A stretch of DNA of 64,000 nucleotides from Bacteroidota bacterium (GTDB taxonomy: Bacteria; Bacteroidota; Bacteroidia; NS11-12g; UBA9320): positions 62,001-126,000 of the forward strand of contig NVWV01000012.1 in assembly GCA_002746305.1 (NCBI GenBank), given 5' to 3'. The translations under genes and the position numbers were made by a program. The notes under the pieces were generated by a model that was not told the origin of the DNA, ran no database searches, and worked only from the letters and a program-made list of their open reading frames with translations. Positions 35,106 to 44,781 of the stretch are shown in pieces (within the stretch, counting starts at the first letter, position 1; each line of letters starts with the position of its first letter).

Positions 35106-36496
35106 AAAAGCTTCTTCTCATAATTACTGCTTTCGGTCTATGCAATCAATCCAGCGGTCAGCAGTTACCCCTTTTCAGTCAATACTATTTCAACTCCTTC
35201 ATTTATAATCCTTCTCAAACAGGGTTGGAGACTGGGACATCGCTCAGCCTTGTTGGCAGAAAACAGTTTACAGGACTTGCCAATTCTATTGGAACTTATG
35301 CTGCCACCTTACAGACAAGAACCGATGGTAAAAGATCGGGCTTTGGACTGTATTTATACAACGACAATGTAAATCTCTTTAGAACAAATTCTATAACAGG
35401 GAGCTATGCCTATCATATACCATTGTCTAAAAATAGAGTTCTAAGTTTTGGACTAGCACTTTCTGCTTTGGATCACAGATACAATTCTTCGAATTTCAAC
35501 CTTATTCATATTGAAGATCCAATAGTTGCTCTTTTGGGTAGTGAAGGTGGATTTTCTGTTGATGCCAATGCTGGTATTCACATTGATTTCGGAAAATTCT
35601 CCATGGGGCTAGCCAACCTTCAGTTGTTACAAAACCAAGAAGCTTTTAGCAACAATTCCGAAACCAAAAGTCTGTATACACTTGCCAATCATTGGATGTT
35701 TAATATGAACTATACAATTCCAATCAATGAGAATTTTGAGCTAGAGCCCTATATGCTTTATCGTAAGACTAGGGGTTCTCCCGGACAAGTCGATTTAAAT
35801 TTATTTCTAAATTGGTTAAACAAGGGTTATGCAGGAATTGCATACAGAGATGGCCTTTCCTTTAGCTCTATGTTAGGAGTTCACGTAAATAAAAATATTG
35901 CCATGGGTTATTCGTACGATATAACCATACATAAGCTTAGAAATACTCTTGGTAATACACATGAAATTGTACTCCGTTTCAAGCTTGGGAATAACAAAGT
36001 ATCAACTTCTTCAAGTGATGAAATTTTAGCATCTAAGGACAAGAAAAAATTCGAATCTCGAATTGCAGAATTGGAAGAGGAAGTTATCATGTTAAAAAAT
36101 CAGCCTAATTCGCCTCCGGATACAATTGTGGTAGAAAAGATAATTATTAAAGAGGTAATCAAAGAGATTCCTATTGAAAAGACTGTTATTAAAACCATTC
36201 CCTCTACCCCTACGGTTGTCCATACTGAACCCACTGTTGTGTCGACTACACCAACGACTCAACCTTCTATCGTCAAACAGTTTTACGTGATTGCAGGTTC
36301 ATTTACTTCATCCACAGCTGCTTCAGAATACATTACTCAACTCGGTATTAGCGGCCATGCAGGTTACCAAAAACATGACAATACCAGTGGTAGATACTAT
36401 GTTCATCTTGGGAATTTTACTGCAAAATCAAAGGCAGTAGATTTAATCCAACTAAAGAAGAGTTCTGGACTATCTCTATGGATTAAAGCTATGTAG
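35102..36496 (+). CDS. PorP/SprF-type outer-membrane protein fused to a coiled linker and SPOR domain
   Basis: A 464-residue protein. Signal peptide about 1-19. The PorP/SprF barrel covers about 20-300 and starts with the family pattern LPLFSQYYFNSFIYNPSQTG. A charged coiled-coil (about 318-340, KFESRIAELEEEVIMLKN) and a Val/Ile/Pro/Thr-rich linker lead to a SPOR domain at about 390-464 (FYVIAGSFTSSTAASEYI, GRYYVHLGNFTAKSKAVDL), which binds peptidoglycan in other proteins. It overlaps the type B cargo gene by 4 bases, the usual cargo-holder pairing. The SPOR fusion would tie the complex to the cell wall. Confidence 0.85.
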   Translation: MKKLLLIITAFGLCNQSSGQQLPLFSQYYFNSFIYNPSQTGLETGTSLSLVGRKQFTGLANSIGTYAATLQTRTDGKRSGFGLYLYNDNVNLFRTNSITGSYAYHIPLSKNRVLSFGLALSALDHRYNSSNFNLIHIEDPIVALLGSEGGFSVDANAGIHIDFGKFSMGLANLQLLQNQEAFSNNSETKSLYTLANHWMFNMNYTIPINENFELEPYMLYRKTRGSPGQVDLNLFLNWLNKGYAGIAYRDGLSFSSMLGVHVNKNIAMGYSYDITIHKLRNTLGNTHEIVLRFKLGNNKVSTSSSDEILASKDKKKFESRIAELEEEVIMLKNQPNSPPDTIVVEKIIIKEVIKEIPIEKTVIKTIPSTPTVVHTEPTVVSTTPTTQPSIVKQFYVIAGSFTSSTAASEYITQLGISGHAGYQKHDNTSGRYYVHLGNFTAKSKAVDLIQLKKSSGLSLWIKAM

Positions 36497-36926
36497 CCTC
36501 TGGTCGAAAGACCATTTTGTAATGCTGAATACCTGCTTCTTCAAATTGTTCACCTTCCTGTACAAAACCATACTTAGTATAAAAGTCAACCACCTGAATT
36601 TGAGCATGTAAATAGATATATTGACTCATATCAATAATTTCCAAAACCTTTAAAACCAAAGCTGCTCCTACACCATCTCTCCTATTTTCTTTCAATACAG
36701 CAAAACGCTCCAACTTAATTCCTTTATCCGTATTCCTGTACCTACACGTTCCAACAACCTGACCATTAACAATAGCTCTTAAATGTGTGCTTGACGTCTC
36801 AAAGTCGTCATATTCTTCTTCCTCACTAACTTCCTGTTCCTCAACGAATACTTGACGTCTCACCTCAAAGATTGACTTCAGTCTATCTGCACTATTGGCT
36901 AAATCTATTGTAATTTCTACACCCAT
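36489..36926 (-). CDS. GNAT family N-acetyltransferase
   Basis: A 145-residue soluble acyltransferase. The GNAT core is visible: VFVEEQEVSEEEEYDDFE near the substrate loop, VGTCRYR on strand 4, and the acetyl-CoA site KENRRDGVGAALVLKVLE with the Q/RxxGxG-type loop RRDGVGAA. YTKYGFVQEGEQF near the C-terminus completes the fold. Similar to ElaA/YjdJ-like acetyltransferases. The substrate is unknown. Convergent with the PorP-SPOR gene; stops overlap by 8 bases. Confidence 0.85.
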   Translation of the reverse strand: MGVEITIDLANSADRLKSIFEVRRQVFVEEQEVSEEEEYDDFETSSTHLRAIVNGQVVGTCRYRNTDKGIKLERFAVLKENRRDGVGAALVLKVLEIIDMSQYIYLHAQIQVVDFYTKYGFVQEGEQFEEAGIQHYKMVFRPEAT

Positions 36927-36995
36927 TTTGGAACAAATGTAGCTATTAAAAAAAATGTACTTTTGCCGCCAATCAAAAATAAAACGTAGACTATA

Positions 36996-37074
36996 TTTTA
37001 GTTAAAATAGGAGTATTGTTCAAGCAAGCAAATTGGCTCTAACCATGTATTTTTTTCATGGACTTTAACTAAAA
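36996..37074. promoter_or_regulatory. Nested inverted repeats upstream of accD
   Basis: TTTTAGTTAAA (36996-37006) and TTTAACTAAAA (37064-37074) are perfect 11-base inverted repeats. Inside them CCATG (37043-37047) and CATGG (37057-37061) form a second pair around a T-run. The region ends 23 bases before the accD start and contains a TACATTTG box at 37079-37086 right after it. It may be an operator pair or an RNA structure in the leader. Confidence 0.35.
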
Positions 37075-37097
37075 AATATACATTTGTTGCAATAAAT

Positions 37098-37958
37098 ATG
37101 AGCTGGTTTAAGCGAGTAAAACATGGGATTTTAACCAAGACACAGGACAAAAAACCTACTCCTGATGGACTATGGTATAAGTGTAAAGAGTGTAAAGAGC
37201 CTACAAGTACGAAGGAATTCGAATTGAATCTATGGGTATGTCCCAAGTGCAATAATCACGGAAGAATTGGTTCACGAGAATATTTCAACATTCTTTTTGA
37301 CGAAGGTAAATTCAAGGAACTTGATGCAAATTTAACCTCTGGCGATCCTCTCAAATTTGAAGATACAAAGCCATATCCCCAGCGATTGGAGAGTAGCAAG
37401 AAAAAAAGTGGATTAAACGATGCTGTTAGAACCGCCATTGGCAAAATAAACGGACTAAAAGTATCAATGGCCGTTATGGATTTTGCATTTATTGGAGGAT
37501 CAATGGGTTCTGTAGTTGGAGAAAAAATAAGTCGAGCTATTGATGCTGCTATTGAGCATAAAATCCCTATGATTATAATCTCTAAAAGTGGTGGAGCTCG
37601 TATGATGGAAGCAGCGTTTTCGCTAATGCAAATGGCTAAAACATCTGCAAAACTTGCCTTACTGGATGAGGCTAAAATTCCATATATAAGTATACTAACC
37701 GACCCTACAACTGGTGGAATCACTGCATCATTTGCTATGTTGGGCGACATAAACATTGCTGAACCTAAGGCTCTTATCGGTTTTGCTGGACCAAGAATCA
37801 TAAAGGAAACTATTGGCAAAGACTTGCCAGAAGGGTTCCAACGTTCTGAATTTTTACAAGAAAAGGGGTTCCTAGATTTTATTGTCGAACGAAAAGATTT
37901 GAAAGACAAATTGCATGAGGTTCTTAGTATATTTGGCGTGCATAAAAGAACTGCATAA
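37098..37958 (+). CDS. accD: Acetyl-CoA carboxylase carboxyltransferase subunit beta
   Basis: A 286-residue cytoplasmic protein. Together with AccA it transfers the carboxyl group from carboxybiotin to acetyl-CoA, the committed step of fatty-acid synthesis. The N-terminal zinc ribbon is complete: CKEC and CPKC near residues 29-50. The carboxyltransferase core has [39 protein letters not shown] and [19 protein letters not shown]. Length is typical. First of four same-strand genes (gcvH, vanZ-like, tonB) with short gaps. Confidence 0.95.
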   Translation: MSWFKRVKHGILTKTQDKKPTPDGLWYKCKECKEPTSTKEFELNLWVCPKCNNHGRIGSREYFNILFDEGKFKELDANLTSGDPLKFEDTKPYPQRLESSKKKSGLNDAVRTAIGKINGLKVSMAVMDFAFIGGSMGSVVGEKISRAIDAAIEHKIPMIIISKSGGARMMEAAFSLMQMAKTSAKLALLDEAKIPYISILTDPTTGGITASFAMLGDINIAEPKALIGFAGPRIIKETIGKDLPEGFQRSEFLQEKGFLDFIVERKDLKDKLHEVLSIFGVHKRTA

Positions 37959-37994
37959 AACAACACTTTTAACTAACAACTAGAATAGAATAAT

Positions 37995-38375
37995 ATGAAT
38001 TTTCCTGAAAATTTAAAATACACTAAAGATCACGAATGGATTTCCGTTGAAGGAGATATAGCAACAGTCGGAGTTACTGAATTTGCACAAGGCGAATTAG
38101 GTGACATCGTATTTGTAGAGATAGAAACCGAAGGCGAATCCCTTGATAAGGATGAAGTATTTGGTACTATCGAAGCAGTTAAAACTGTCTCTGATTTGTT
38201 TATGCCTTTAAGTGGGGAAATTATCGAAATTAACAGCGGATTAGAAGATGCTCCAGAAAGCGTAAATGAGTCTCCATATGAGAACGGATGGATGATTAAA
38301 ATTAAGTTATCTAACACCTCGGAGGTTGATGACTTAATGGATGTAAGTGCATATAAAGATCTCATAGGTCAGTAA
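37995..38375 (+). CDS. gcvH: Glycine cleavage system H protein
   Basis: A 126-residue lipoyl carrier that shuttles the methylamine group between the P and T proteins of glycine cleavage. The lipoylation site is Lys63 in GTIEAVKTVSDLFMP. N-terminal YTKDHEWISVEGD and the C-terminal ENGWMIKI are family features. It starts 36 bases after accD. The other glycine-cleavage genes are not in the window. Confidence 0.95.
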   Translation: MNFPENLKYTKDHEWISVEGDIATVGVTEFAQGELGDIVFVEIETEGESLDKDEVFGTIEAVKTVSDLFMPLSGEIIEINSGLEDAPESVNESPYENGWMIKIKLSNTSEVDDLMDVSAYKDLIGQ

Positions 38376-38379
38376 ACTT

Positions 38380-38781
38380 ATGAAGCTCTCTAGAGCTCAT
38401 ATCCCAGCCATAATTTGGACCATCTTAATTGGATCATCATGCCTTGTTCCTGCGGCTACTTTTCGTAGTTTTTCATTTGACAGTCTTATACAGGTAGATA
38501 AGCTAATTCATTTAATCTTATATTTACTCTTTGTCCTTTTTTGGGCCTTGGCTATACCATCTTCGAAAAAGAATACTTTGATTTTACTGATTACTGGGGT
38601 TTCTTATGGAATATTAATAGAAATCCTTCAGGGTTCTATGCATTTAGGTCGGAGCTATGAGCTAGACGATATTATTGCAAATACTATTGGGGCAATTCTT
38701 GGCGTTATTTCAATACGGTTTGTTAAGAGAAAAATACCTTTCCTAAAAAAGTATTTACCTTTTGTAAGTAAACTGTATTAA
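38380..38781 (+). CDS. VanZ-like membrane protein
   Basis: A 133-residue protein with four hydrophobic helices (about 8-24, 45-62, 68-84, 98-116). The VanZ pattern is visible: DKLIHLILYLLFVLFWALA, then ISYGILIEILQG with YELDDIIANTIGAILG. The biochemical role of this family is not settled. It starts 4 bases after the gcvH stop, so co-transcription is very likely. Confidence 0.82.
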   Translation: MKLSRAHIPAIIWTILIGSSCLVPAATFRSFSFDSLIQVDKLIHLILYLLFVLFWALAIPSSKKNTLILLITGVSYGILIEILQGSMHLGRSYELDDIIANTIGAILGVISIRFVKRKIPFLKKYLPFVSKLY

Positions 38782-38816
38782 TGACTAAATAATAAGTTAA
38801 TTTTGAAATAATCATT

Positions 38817-39497
38817 ATGGAAGTAAAAAAGTATTCAAAGCCAGAAGTCAAAAACAAAAGAATTGATTTCTTTCTTATGGGTCTTGCTCTTGCTCTATTC
38901 GTGGTTCTAGGTGCTTTTTCATACACTGTGTATGACGGGTCACTTAAAGATTTAGGCGAAGAAGTAATTGACGAAGAACTGGTAGTAATGGACAATACCG
39001 TCCAAGACAAAAAGCCACCTCCTCCGCCTCCACCACCAGAACTAGAAGTGGTAGAAGATGATGAAGAGATAGAAGAAGATCAACCTGAAATAGAGGACGA
39101 TGAGATGGAACAGGATGATGCAATCACCGATTATGTAAATGACGATGATGATGAACCAGAAGAGACCAATGAAATCTTTGAGATTTTTGATGTTTCTGAA
39201 AAAGCAGCATTCCCAGGTGACGATGAAGGTCTTCAGCGTTTTATTGCCGAAAACATTACTTACCCACCTATGGCGTTAGAGAATGACATGCAAGGAACTA
39301 TAAATATAATGTTTGTAGTAGATAAACATGGAAAGGTAAAAGACATCAAAATACTCGGAAGTAAAAAAGGTTTTGGACTTGAGGAAGAAGCTATGCGAGT
39401 AATCAGAAAAACTTCAGGTATGTGGTCACCTGCAAAGCAGCGTGACAAAGCAGTAAACATGCGATTTAGAATTCCAGTGAAGTTCCAGATTTTCTAA
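38817..39497 (+). CDS. TonB-family energy transducer
   Basis: A 226-residue inner-membrane protein. A short cytoplasmic N-terminus is followed by one membrane helix (about 18-40, FLMGLALALFVVLGAFSYTV). The periplasmic linker has a run of eight prolines near 64-71 and then an extremely acidic stretch to about 120. The TonB C-terminal domain covers about 140-226 (ENITYPPMALENDMQGTINI, GKVKDIKILGSKKGFG, AVNMRFRIPVKF). It would energise TonB receptors such as the heme receptor at 2735. No exbB or exbD is nearby. Last gene before the strong terminator at 39513. Confidence 0.85.
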   Translation: MEVKKYSKPEVKNKRIDFFLMGLALALFVVLGAFSYTVYDGSLKDLGEEVIDEELVVMDNTVQDKKPPPPPPPPELEVVEDDEEIEEDQPEIEDDEMEQDDAITDYVNDDDDEPEETNEIFEIFDVSEKAAFPGDDEGLQRFIAENITYPPMALENDMQGTINIMFVVDKHGKVKDIKILGSKKGFGLEEEAMRVIRKTSGMWSPAKQRDKAVNMRFRIPVKFQIF

Positions 39498-39512
39498 AAG
39501 AATAAAATATGT

Positions 39513-39549
39513 AAAAAGCCCGCTTTGGAAATCCAAAGCGGGCTTTTTT
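39513..39549. terminator. Bidirectional terminator between tonB and rmuC
   Basis: AAAAAGCCCGCTTTGG pairs perfectly with CCAAAGCGGGCTTTTT around a 4-base loop, with T on both outer sides. It can end both convergent transcripts. Confidence 0.9.
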
Positions 39550-39560
39550 GTGCCTTCAAT

Positions 39561-40838
39561 CTAATCTTCTTCCCAACGTGTAATTTGATCTGGCATATTC
39601 TTAGTTGATTTAATTCCCAGTTCCTTTAATTTTTGCGAACGACCAACTAAATTACCCTTCCCCTCTTTTAGTTGGCTCATTGCCTTACTGTATCCAAACT
39701 GAGCCTCCTCGATTTTCTTACCAACCTGAACCAATGTGTCAATAAAACCAACAAACTTATCATAGAGAGCTCCTCCTTGACGTGCTATTTCAAGGGCATT
39801 TTTCTTTTGAAGGTCTTGGTTCCAAATAAACGCAACTGTCTTTAGAGTAGCTAATAATGAGTTATTGGACACCAGTACGATGTTCTTTTTCAAAGCATAA
39901 TCGAAAAGCTCTGTATCCTCCGTCATTGCCATTCCTAATGCACTATCTATTGGCATATACATAATGACGTAATCTGGTGAGTTCACTCCATGCAACTCCG
40001 AATAATTTTTACTGCTTAATGTACTGATATGAGTTCTGACATTCTGTACGTGTGTCTTCATTGCCTTCTTTGCCTCATCCTCATCTTCGGTACCAAAATA
40101 ACGAGAATAGGCTACAAGACTCACTTTACTATCTATGATTAAGTTCTTACTATCAGGTAGGTAAATAATATAATCAGCTCTAAAATTGGTATTGCTATCA
40201 TCCTTTAGATTGACCTCCTTTCGGTAATGCTTTTCTTTTTCCAAACCTGCGGCTTGAATTATTCTTTCCAAGCTATTCTCTCCCCAATTGCCCTGTAACT
40301 TCTTATCTCCCTTCAAAGCACTTGTTAAATTCTTTGCTTCTTCTCCAATATTCCTATTCAGTTCTCTTAGGTGTGACAACTGCTCTTTTAGGGCCTGATT
40401 GTCTTTGGTATTTTCCCTGTGAGTTGCATCTACTCGCTGTTCAAATTTCTCAATCCTTTCCTTAAAAGGAGTTAGTATCGCCATTAGTTTTTCTTCATGC
40501 TTTTCTTGCAAGACCTTACTGCTGTGATTCACTACTCTATTCGCAATGTTTTCAAAATCCTTGCTCAGCTTTTCATTTAATTGTTCAAGTTCATCTTTTT
40601 GATCATTTAACTTAGTATAGGCGTAGTGCAATTCTGATTTAGCTGAGACATACTCCACATTAATAAGTTCTCGCTGTTTTCTTTCTAATGCTAAATCATC
40701 TATTAATGTCTCATTGGTTTTTTTAATTTCATTAACCTGTATTTTGTAATTCTTAACTACAAAAAGATACACAAATGAGGCAGTTGCAAACATGGTAACA
40801 AGTCCTGTTATTAAGACTGAAAATAAGGTTTCATTCAT
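39561..40838 (-). CDS. rmuC: DNA recombination protein RmuC
   Basis: A 425-residue protein. An N-terminal membrane helix (about 8-30) is followed by a long coiled coil (about 35-190) and the RmuC nuclease-like domain (about 195-400), with LKGDKKLQGNWGENSLERII, DSKVSLVAYSRYF, PIDSALGMAMTEDTELFDYALK and IVLVSNNSLLATLKTVAFIW, all conserved family blocks. RmuC limits DNA inversions between repeats and has a PD-(D/E)XK-type fold. It stands alone on the minus strand with a terminator on its downstream side. Confidence 0.92.
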   Translation of the reverse strand: MNETLFSVLITGLVTMFATASFVYLFVVKNYKIQVNEIKKTNETLIDDLALERKQRELINVEYVSAKSELHYAYTKLNDQKDELEQLNEKLSKDFENIANRVVNHSSKVLQEKHEEKLMAILTPFKERIEKFEQRVDATHRENTKDNQALKEQLSHLRELNRNIGEEAKNLTSALKGDKKLQGNWGENSLERIIQAAGLEKEKHYRKEVNLKDDSNTNFRADYIIYLPDSKNLIIDSKVSLVAYSRYFGTEDEDEAKKAMKTHVQNVRTHISTLSSKNYSELHGVNSPDYVIMYMPIDSALGMAMTEDTELFDYALKKNIVLVSNNSLLATLKTVAFIWNQDLQKKNALEIARQGGALYDKFVGFIDTLVQVGKKIEEAQFGYSKAMSQLKEGKGNLVGRSQKLKELGIKSTKNMPDQITRWEED

Positions 40839-40900
40839 GGATAATTAGATACTCAATCTGGTGTATCACAATGTACCAAATTCCTTAGTCAATAACAAAA

Positions 40901-40926
40901 AAAGCCTCCGCTTTCGCGGAGGCTTT
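40901..40926 (-). terminator. Terminator of the large phosphoesterase gene
   Basis: AAAGCCTCCGC and GCGGAGGCTTT form a perfect 11-base stem with loop TTTC. On the minus strand it is followed by a T-run (the A-run at 40897-40903). It lies 30 bases past the stop at 40956. Confidence 0.85.
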
Positions 40927-40955
40927 ACTCGAATAGTCAGAAAGCGTAAAACTTC

Positions 40956-43900
40956 CTATTCTTTTATCAATCTGTAGGTAAATAACTTTTCGGCAGTTCT
41001 GATTACAACAACATAATGTCCTGAAACCATATCTGTTAACGAAACAGACTGCTTATTACTATCTTTAAGAGATTCTTTCAAAATCAAATCTCCCTTTAAA
41101 TTGTAAATTTCTAAATTATAGTTTTGACCTAATAACTCATTATCTATTTCAATCTGAATCTCCTCTTGTGCAGGATTAGGATAGATACTAACCAAATCCA
41201 TGGTCTCTTTAGTTAGAGTTCTAATATTTGAATAGCTTACGCTACCATCAAAGTCAACTTGCTTAATTCTATACGAAATTCTATTTGAGGCTAGACTAGA
41301 AGCATTAACGTCTTCAAATTGATATGTAAGAACGGAATTACTATTTCCTCCTCCAGGCAGTCTTCCTATCTCCATAAATTCTCCATCATTAGTAAGACGT
41401 TCTATTGTAAAATAGTCACTATTTCTCTCGGACGCTGTCTGCCAAATAAGTTGTGCATTCTTACCAATCCAAGAAGCGTTAAACGCTAACCACGAAAGAG
41501 GTATTGGTGTTGGATCATATAAAGTCTGACTCAAACCACCTCCTGAGAAGCTTGTTAACCCATTAAACTGTATAAAGTTTTTACCATTACCTTCATTTAT
41601 CCAAGCAGTACCATCTACACTACCCACTCCAGTAGTATAATTAGGAGCCGCTACCAGTAGACTTGTTAAATCGGTAAAGTTCGCAACTGAATCTACCGTA
41701 ATATCTGAATTAAGGAAACTAGTACCACCTCCTTGACTTGCTTTAAACCAAACTCTATTGGTTACTAAATCTGTATTCGTTCCATCTATAGAGTCAGCAA
41801 CCACAGTAAATGCTGCCATTTCTGCTGGGTCAAAATAGAACTTAATATCCATTCCTCCATTGGGTTGTGTTAATGGAGCCACGTTCCAATCAATTGGCAG
41901 TACCATTAAGAAAGAATCAGTTCCTTCTTGTAATCGATTATATATATTTGCTTTTCTCACTTCTACATAGTCAATTACATTGTCTATTGGAAGTGTATTA
42001 CCTCCAGAAGCACTATTTCTAACTGCAAATACCAAAGCATCTTCTTCTTGCGTATTGTAGTAGTAATACCATCCATTGGCATCGGCAACCGTATGCTCAG
42101 TAGCTCTTATTACAACACTACCATCAGCATCCAAAGAAGTCATACCTACTGTATCTACTTCAGTAAATGGATAGCGAACCAAGGATGGAAAGTCTACTTT
42201 AAATGAGTCAATCATACAAGGGGTTGAACCTCCAATATTTTGAACGTAAAAAGTAGAATCAGCTCCAAGTTTAGATGTAGTTATACTTCTTGTAGTAGCT
42301 CCAGTACTCCATAAATATGGACCTTCTGGCCAACTGGCTGTTAGCGTTACAGCACTATCGGTAAGTACATGAACACTATCAAAATCTGTATCTTTAAGAA
42401 TTTGAAAATAATCAGTTGTGTCACCATCATCTTGTAAGAACCAGTAACTAAGCTTATTATCATTAACCTCAACATAGACAGAACCATATTCGTTCCAGTT
42501 TACACTCATTACTGGGTGGTTAATAGAATAAGAACCTTTCTTACTACTACTTCCTGCTGTACAGTATATTGCTCCTTCTCCTGCTGTAGGTCCTACGGAT
42601 ACTTTCTCATAAGCACAATCATTGGTCAATGAACCTGAACCTGGCATTCTTCCAAATCCGCCATCAACATCATGTGTCGAAGAAGAGTATGTACCTGATG
42701 TACCATAATGTCCTTTCACAAACTTAGATCGCTCATACGAGTGACTATGACCCGACATGGTAAGGTCTACACCATAACGTTCCAATAGCGGCAAAAAGTT
42801 TTCTCTAAACTTGACGTGTTCGGTTTCCGAATCAGAATTATGTGACCCTTTGGTATATGGTCCTTGATGTACAATCACAATTATCCAATCCATTGTATTT
42901 TGTTGCAAATCACTTTTACACCAGCTCCACATCGTACTAGAAGCAGAGTCTAATGTCTCTTCTTCAGCATTGATTGACATAAAGTGTACGTTACCATAAT
43001 CCCACGAATAGTATGATTCTGTTCCTGATGCTAGTCCTCCACCTTCACCTTGTGTAGGAAAATTATAGATCTGATAATACGGTGTAGTCTCAGGAGTAGA
43101 AATTGAATGTGCTGTTGCATATCTAACCTCGTGATTACCCACAGTAGAGTACATCGGCGTATTTCTTATAACAGAATCCAATCGCGTATTGAATAATCCA
43201 GTGGTAAATTCTGCATCGGTTCCACTATTGTATGCATTGTCTCCAAGCATCAATATAATATCCATGCTATCTCTAAAAGTAGTATTTAAGAAAGTTGTAT
43301 GTACTCCTGTTTGTCCTGCACCTGTTTGTCCTTGGTCTCCCAAAATCCACATTCCAATTGTTCCAGACTTGTCGCCTGGGGTAGGTGCCGTTTTAAAGAA
43401 ATAGGTGTTATCATATCGTCCAACAGTATCGGTACCGTCAGTACTTAGATGATAGTAATATTTTGTATCAGGTGTTAGTCCTGTTATCATAATCTCATGA
43501 TCACTTATAAATGAACTACTATCAGTACTAGAGCCGTATGTCCCATGAACAGTACCAAACTGTACAGAACTAGCACTTGGCACGTCTGTGCTCCATCTAA
43601 CTATCGCAGAAGTATCTGTTGTATTTTGAATATAAGGACCACGTGTAATGGAAGGTGTAATCTGATCCAAAGTTTCAAATCGGAGATCAAAACCTATATC
43701 ACTACTCGATGGATAAGGATCTACTTGATGAACACTTGCTGCTATTATATTTGTTCCTTGATGTAGCAGAGATGGAGTAACGATAACATTATTCCAAGCA
43801 CCTTCATCAGCTCCTCCAATACTTTGGTTTGCTTCAGTTGTATTGGTGACTGTACCTGCAGAGATACCATCACGATGCACTTCCACACCGTTTACATAGA

Positions 43901-44744
43901 TAACAATTCCGTCATCTCTAACGAAATCTAAATCAAAATACGAAACTACTGAAGTATCCGTAATTGTAAATTCTGTTCTAAAGTAAGCTACAGTTGTAGC
44001 AACATTGTTTAGTGCTGTAGCAGTTGTTCTTCCGTCTATAGTTCCATATGCAAGCAGAGATGGTCCATTGTCCCAAGCTGCAGGAATGCTCCAATTAGTA
44101 TCTGAATTCCAACCGGTAGTAGGGGCATTGCTATCGTCTAAATAGTCCCAATTATCACCAGAATTAACAATATAAGCAGCTGTAGGATTCAGAATCACCT
44201 CTAAATCAAAGCCTAAATCAGAGCTTGTTGCATTTGCATTATGAACTTCAACGGCAATTACATTAGTTCCCGTAACAAGAGCTGTTGATGGTACAACAAA
44301 GTTCTCGTAATCATCTTCAGAAGATGTTGCTCCACTTGCAAAAGAGGAATAACTCCAAGTGCCCGGCATATTATCACTTAGCAATTGCGTTCCATTCAAA
44401 TAGACTACAGCTCCATCATCGACCAATAGATTCAAGTCTATATTGTCATAAGCTGTAGAGGTTAATGTAAAGCTTTTTCTAAAATAGGTTGTAGGATTAT
44501 TATTAATACTACTTGTCCCAAGTGTAATTCCTCCAATGCTCCCATAACCCAAGACTGATGTTCCTGAACTCCAAGAGACATCGGAAAAAGCCGTCGCTTG
44601 CCAAGAAGTTCCTTGATTAGAGCCATCATCCAAATACTTCCAAGTTGCATTTTTAGCAATAATTGTAGTCTGTGCATTACACAGATTGGTTAAAAAAAAT
44701 AGTAAAGTGAGGGTTACCAATGTAGGTAAGTAGTGTTTATGCAT
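40956..44744 (-). CDS. Giant secreted purple-acid-phosphatase-like metallophosphoesterase with T9SS tail
   Basis: A 1262-residue protein. Signal peptide 1-25 (NLCNAQ). Two related jelly-roll-like modules occupy about 28-190 and 195-360 (WKYLDDGSNQGTSW / WDYLDDSNAPTTGW; DGAVVYLNG / DGIVIYVNG). A fibronectin-like PAP N-domain (about 365-455, ITRGPYIQNTTDTSAIVRW) precedes the phosphoesterase domain (about 460-760): LGDQG, MLGDNAYNSG, VGNHEVRY near 537, VHQGPY and MSGHSHSYER near 665. A further beta-rich region and a type A sorting domain (IYPNPAQEEIQIEI, GHYVVVI, YRLIKE) end it. It should release phosphate from organic esters at the cell surface. Followed in the transcript by nothing; preceded 37 bases upstream by a TPR gene. 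Confidence 0.87.
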   Translation of the reverse strand: MHKHYLPTLVTLTLLFFLTNLCNAQTTIIAKNATWKYLDDGSNQGTSWQATAFSDVSWSSGTSVLGYGSIGGITLGTSSINNNPTTYFRKSFTLTSTAYDNIDLNLLVDDGAVVYLNGTQLLSDNMPGTWSYSSFASGATSSEDDYENFVVPSTALVTGTNVIAVEVHNANATSSDLGFDLEVILNPTAAYIVNSGDNWDYLDDSNAPTTGWNSDTNWSIPAAWDNGPSLLAYGTIDGRTTATALNNVATTVAYFRTEFTITDTSVVSYFDLDFVRDDGIVIYVNGVEVHRDGISAGTVTNTTEANQSIGGADEGAWNNVIVTPSLLHQGTNIIAASVHQVDPYPSSSDIGFDLRFETLDQITPSITRGPYIQNTTDTSAIVRWSTDVPSASSVQFGTVHGTYGSSTDSSSFISDHEIMITGLTPDTKYYYHLSTDGTDTVGRYDNTYFFKTAPTPGDKSGTIGMWILGDQGQTGAGQTGVHTTFLNTTFRDSMDIILMLGDNAYNSGTDAEFTTGLFNTRLDSVIRNTPMYSTVGNHEVRYATAHSISTPETTPYYQIYNFPTQGEGGGLASGTESYYSWDYGNVHFMSINAEEETLDSASSTMWSWCKSDLQQNTMDWIIVIVHQGPYTKGSHNSDSETEHVKFRENFLPLLERYGVDLTMSGHSHSYERSKFVKGHYGTSGTYSSSTHDVDGGFGRMPGSGSLTNDCAYEKVSVGPTAGEGAIYCTAGSSSKKGSYSINHPVMSVNWNEYGSVYVEVNDNKLSYWFLQDDGDTTDYFQILKDTDFDSVHVLTDSAVTLTASWPEGPYLWSTGATTRSITTSKLGADSTFYVQNIGGSTPCMIDSFKVDFPSLVRYPFTEVDTVGMTSLDADGSVVIRATEHTVADANGWYYYYNTQEEDALVFAVRNSASGGNTLPIDNVIDYVEVRKANIYNRLQEGTDSFLMVLPIDWNVAPLTQPNGGMDIKFYFDPAEMAAFTVVADSIDGTNTDLVTNRVWFKASQGGGTSFLNSDITVDSVANFTDLTSLLVAAPNYTTGVGSVDGTAWINEGNGKNFIQFNGLTSFSGGGLSQTLYDPTPIPLSWLAFNASWIGKNAQLIWQTASERNSDYFTIERLTNDGEFMEIGRLPGGGNSNSVLTYQFEDVNASSLASNRISYRIKQVDFDGSVSYSNIRTLTKETMDLVSIYPNPAQEEIQIEIDNELLGQNYNLEIYNLKGDLILKESLKDSNKQSVSLTDMVSGHYVVVIRTAEKLFTYRLIKE

Positions 44745-44781
44745 GTGTGTAGTGTTTGTTATTGTTAGTTGTAGTGTAGTG

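Noticed and set aside
37256..37966. 236-residue open frame antisense to accD
   Set aside because: It lies wholly over the well-supported accD gene and has no family features. It is a shadow of accD codon usage.
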